This document shows positions 39,262-41,003 of a stretch of 41,003 nt of DNA, piece by piece. The first letter of the stretch is position 1. Each line of letters begins with the position of its first letter. The notes beneath the pieces are model-generated. The model was given only the letters and a program-made list of their open reading frames with translations. It did not search any database and had not been told where the DNA came from. Origin of the DNA: a virus; IMG/VR virus record IMGVR_UViG_3300007029_000005, positions 1 to 41,003 of that record, one strand, 5' to 3'. A program made the translations under genes and the position numbers.

Positions 39262-39493
39262 CCCCTGACGTGAGCCGGGCTCCGCACTCCGGGCAGGTCG
39301 CCGGCGTCACCTTCCGGTCGGACTGTACCAGGGCGTGACCGCAGGCGTACTCGATGGTCCGCGGCCGGCCGGCCATCTCGGCCTGACCCTCGAGGTGGTC
39401 GATCACCTGCTCATCGTACATCGTCAGCTGCGGCTTCACCTCGGCGTCGACCTCTCGGGTCTCGTAGCTCACCCCGTCGTCCCCGTCACTCAT
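39245..39493 (-). CDS. Small zinc-binding protein
   Basis: 82 aa from the ATG at 39493, with GGTGAGGACG before it. C-G-H (50-52) and C-P-E-C (66-69) suit one zinc site. Overlaps the Hjc end by eight bases and the HAD start by 17. Small accessory protein of the repair-like operon. Confidence 0.75.
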   Translation of the reverse strand: MSDGDDGVSYETREVDAEVKPQLTMYDEQVIDHLEGQAEMAGRPRTIEYACGHALVQSDRKVTPATCPECGARLTSGGEDDR

Positions 39494-40025
39494 CGTCCTC
39501 ACCTGTTGGTAGGGATGAGTTTTCTGGTGGACTCACGATGCCCTTCCCGAGCTTGCCGGCGAGGCCGTGGGTGAGGTGGAAGCTCGAGAGGTCGGCCGGG
39601 TAGATACCGTCGGCGGTCCCGTCGGGTTCGGCGATCTTCGCTGCCCACTTTCCGTCGGTCGGCGAGCCCCGGTAGGTCCCGGCGTCAGTCCTCTCCATAT
39701 CGTTCGGGTTCCACAGGTAGAAGGCGCGAGAGGAGGCCCCGGTCGGGAGCCCGTCACTCCCCCGCTTGAACCGGCCGATGGCCACCGCCCGCATCCCGTA
39801 GGCCGCGGCGTAGGCCTGGAGATGCTTCACCTCGTCAGGCTCGAGGTAGATGTACGGCTCCGAGGTGGTTTTCTCCTCACCCGCGAAGCCGACCCCGTCG
39901 TGCGCGAAGGTGACGTCCGGGAGGTCGGCGTCAGTCGCGGCCCCGGAGGCCGCGGCTCGTTGAGCCCACCAGTGCTCGGTGTCCCCGAACATCCGGACGA
40001 AGGTCCGCTCGCTGCGGTCACCCAT
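39486..40025 (-). CDS. Holliday junction resolvase, Hjc-like
   Basis: 179 aa from the ATG at 40025. The N-terminal 90 residues match archaeal Hjc: E6 in the first helix, D37 in LPDVTF, and E50-x-K52 in GEEKTTS, followed by the helix DEVKHLQAYAAAYGMRAVAIG. The C-terminus is an extra 90 residues, F- and G-rich, unknown. It resolves branched replication or recombination DNA before packaging. Archaeal-type enzymes in viruses of archaea support the host assignment. Confidence 0.88.
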   Translation of the reverse strand: MGDRSERTFVRMFGDTEHWWAQRAAASGAATDADLPDVTFAHDGVGFAGEEKTTSEPYIYLEPDEVKHLQAYAAAYGMRAVAIGRFKRGSDGLPTGASSRAFYLWNPNDMERTDAGTYRGSPTDGKWAAKIAEPDGTADGIYPADLSSFHLTHGLAGKLGKGIVSPPENSSLPTGEDDE

Positions 40026-40587
40026 CGTCCTCACCCGTGGTCCCGAGCCACTGCCGGGCCTTCTGGATGTAGGCGTGGTGGTTCTCTCGGTACTCGAGGG
40101 CCTTCCGGGCGAGCCGGGGCCACTCCTCTTTCGGCTGATCGGGATGGCCCAGGTACGGTATCCGGACCTTATCGATCAGGGCCGGGGGCTGCCGGGCGAT
40201 GGCGTACAGGGAGCAGAACTCCTCACTCGAGGTCGGGACGTCCTGCCCGCGTTCGCCCTCGATCTCGATGGCCAGGTGAGCGAGCTCGTGAAAGAGGGTC
40301 ACGTTCGTCGTCCGCTCGTGAGTCGGGACCCGGATCAGCCGGTTGACGGGGTCGGCCGAGGCGTACGGGTTCCACCGGGAGTGCTTCTCCCGGTCCGGGT
40401 TGTGACGGCAGGCGACGGTCACGGTCTGACCCGCGAGGGCCGGGAAGTGATCGAGGGCCGCTGCGAGCCGGCTCTTGAGGTCGGTCACCTCCTCGTCGGT
40501 GAGGCGCTTCTCCACCGACCGGAGCACCCGGTAGGATGCCGGCGGGAGCGCGGCCGGGTCGAACACCTCGGGGTCGGTCTCACTCAT
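40018..40587 (-). CDS. Zinc metallopeptidase-like protein
   Basis: 189 aa from the ATG at 40587. H100-E-L-A-H104 in VTLFHELAHLAIEIEG is the zincin core, with E122 or E123 as possible third ligand (SSEEFCSLYAIAR). C60 and H62 are also present. Overlaps the Hjc gene by eight bases. It could be a SprT- or gluzincin-like protease for DNA-protein complexes, which is plausible beside Hjc and HAD but unproven. It is the second HELAH protein in the window. Confidence 0.75.
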   Translation of the reverse strand: MSETDPEVFDPAALPPASYRVLRSVEKRLTDEEVTDLKSRLAAALDHFPALAGQTVTVACRHNPDREKHSRWNPYASADPVNRLIRVPTHERTTNVTLFHELAHLAIEIEGERGQDVPTSSEEFCSLYAIARQPPALIDKVRIPYLGHPDQPKEEWPRLARKALEYRENHHAYIQKARQWLGTTGEDDG

Positions 40588-40963
40588 CGTCGGACCTCCG
40601 CTCCTGGATGAGCCGGCACTTCCCACACGGGTAGCAGCCGGAGTTGATCGCGTCCTCCCGCGGGCCGGTCTCCGCCCCGGCCTGATGGTTGAGCTCGTGA
40701 AGGGGCTCCCCGTCCTCACCGAGCTCGTGGTAGGCCCAGGCGTTGTGCTGACTGCGGCCCTCGGGGATCAGGACGTCCTCCTCGAGCGGGCGTTGGTCGG
40801 CGGCCGCGAGCTCCGCCCGCTTCGCTGCGGACGGCCGGCCCCCGCCCCGCCCGTCGGGTGAGCAGGTGTGCTGATCGACGCTCACCACCAGCGAGTCGCA
40901 GTCGTGGCAGTACTCGAACGCTTCCCTGACGTCCGCCGGGTACGTCTCCGGGGGGTCGCTCAT
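40580..40963 (-). CDS. Zinc-binding protein of the early operon
   Basis: 127 aa. An N-terminal C-H-D-C (19-22) with H-T-C (32-34) and a C-terminal C-x2-C-x2-C (about 110-117, CYPCGKC) give two likely zinc sites. The middle has AAKRAELAAADQRPLEED. ATGA overlap with the partial upstream gene, and eight-base overlap with the peptidase gene. Function unknown. Confidence 0.75.
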   Translation of the reverse strand: MSDPPETYPADVREAFEYCHDCDSLVVSVDQHTCSPDGRGGGRPSAAKRAELAAADQRPLEEDVLIPEGRSQHNAWAYHELGEDGEPLHELNHQAGAETGPREDAINSGCYPCGKCRLIQERRSDDE

Positions 40964-41003
40964 CTCGGGGTCACCTTCACCCGCCCCTCGGTCGGCGGGT
41001 ACA
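40960..41003 (-). CDS. Partial gene, C-terminal end only
   Basis: Only the last 13-14 codons, ending YPPTEGRVKVTPR and TGA (40960-40962), are in the window. The stop overlaps the next ATG (ATGA), so the coupling suggests a real gene continuing to the right. Function not readable. Confidence 0.55.
   Translation of the reverse strand, partial: YPPTEGRVKVTPR

Noticed and set aside
1-41003. CRISPR arrays, tRNA genes and insertion sequences
   Set aside because: Repeats found are promoters, palindromes or late elements without regular spacers. No cloverleaf with a T-loop was noticed and no transposase motif was seen.

Overview
The window is part of the genome of a tailed virus, or an integrated provirus, of an extremely halophilic archaeon (Caudoviricetes with a haloarchaeal host). 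The evidence is a GC-rich sequence, very acidic predicted proteins, archaeal TATA-type promoters with Shine-Dalgarno leaders, an archaeal Hjc-like Holliday junction resolvase, and a complete tailed-virus head and tail gene set in standard order. I see no integrase, tRNA, rRNA, insertion sequence or CRISPR array. Both edges cut through genes, so this is a piece of a larger genome.

Layout, following the mostly leftward (minus) transcription from right to left. 41.0-38.3 kb: tightly overlapping small genes, including zinc-binding proteins, an HELAH metallopeptidase, a Hjc resolvase and a HAD phosphatase. 38.3-29.9 kb: packaging and portal block, with an HNH endonuclease, large terminase, a portal fused to a MuF-like domain, a large zincin and a putative papain-like protein. 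29.8-28.5 kb: an inserted plus-strand cassette of four small genes. 28.4-19.6 kb: head and tail assembly, with protease-scaffold fusion, major capsid protein, connector and completion proteins, tail tube, and tail chaperones with a likely programmed -1 frameshift. 19.6-9.9 kb: tape measure, baseplate or hub, fibre and membrane proteins. 9.9-7.1 kb: plus-strand accessory genes, including an HNH endonuclease. 6.9-1 kb: minus-strand regulatory and DNA-handling genes, including a winged-helix regulator, a HerA-like ATPase with a long coiled coil, zinc ribbons and a double AbrB protein. A 546-bp non-coding region at 379-924 is packed with nested palindromes.

Two shared cis-element families tie the window together. 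An early-type promoter (core GGTTGTACACGAAGGACAAC followed by TTAAG or TTTATA) occurs eight times on both strands, and seven copies precede a gene with a GAGGTAACAG leader. The eighth, at about 22.65 kb, lies inside the structural block and points into about 270 bp with no credible gene but with strong hairpins, so it may make a non-coding RNA. A second element, GGGTATGGGTACAAA on the minus strand, stands 10-25 nt before six structural genes and marks the starts of the portal, head, tail-tube, tape-measure and fibre blocks. It does not look like a normal haloarchaeal TATA promoter and is a candidate virus-specific late promoter or processing signal.

The most notable observations are the A_AAA_AAC frameshift site at 20132-20138, the orphan promoter with structured RNA, the late element, the palindrome-rich region, the spread of a small LYY module through neighbouring head proteins, and the HerA-centred operon.
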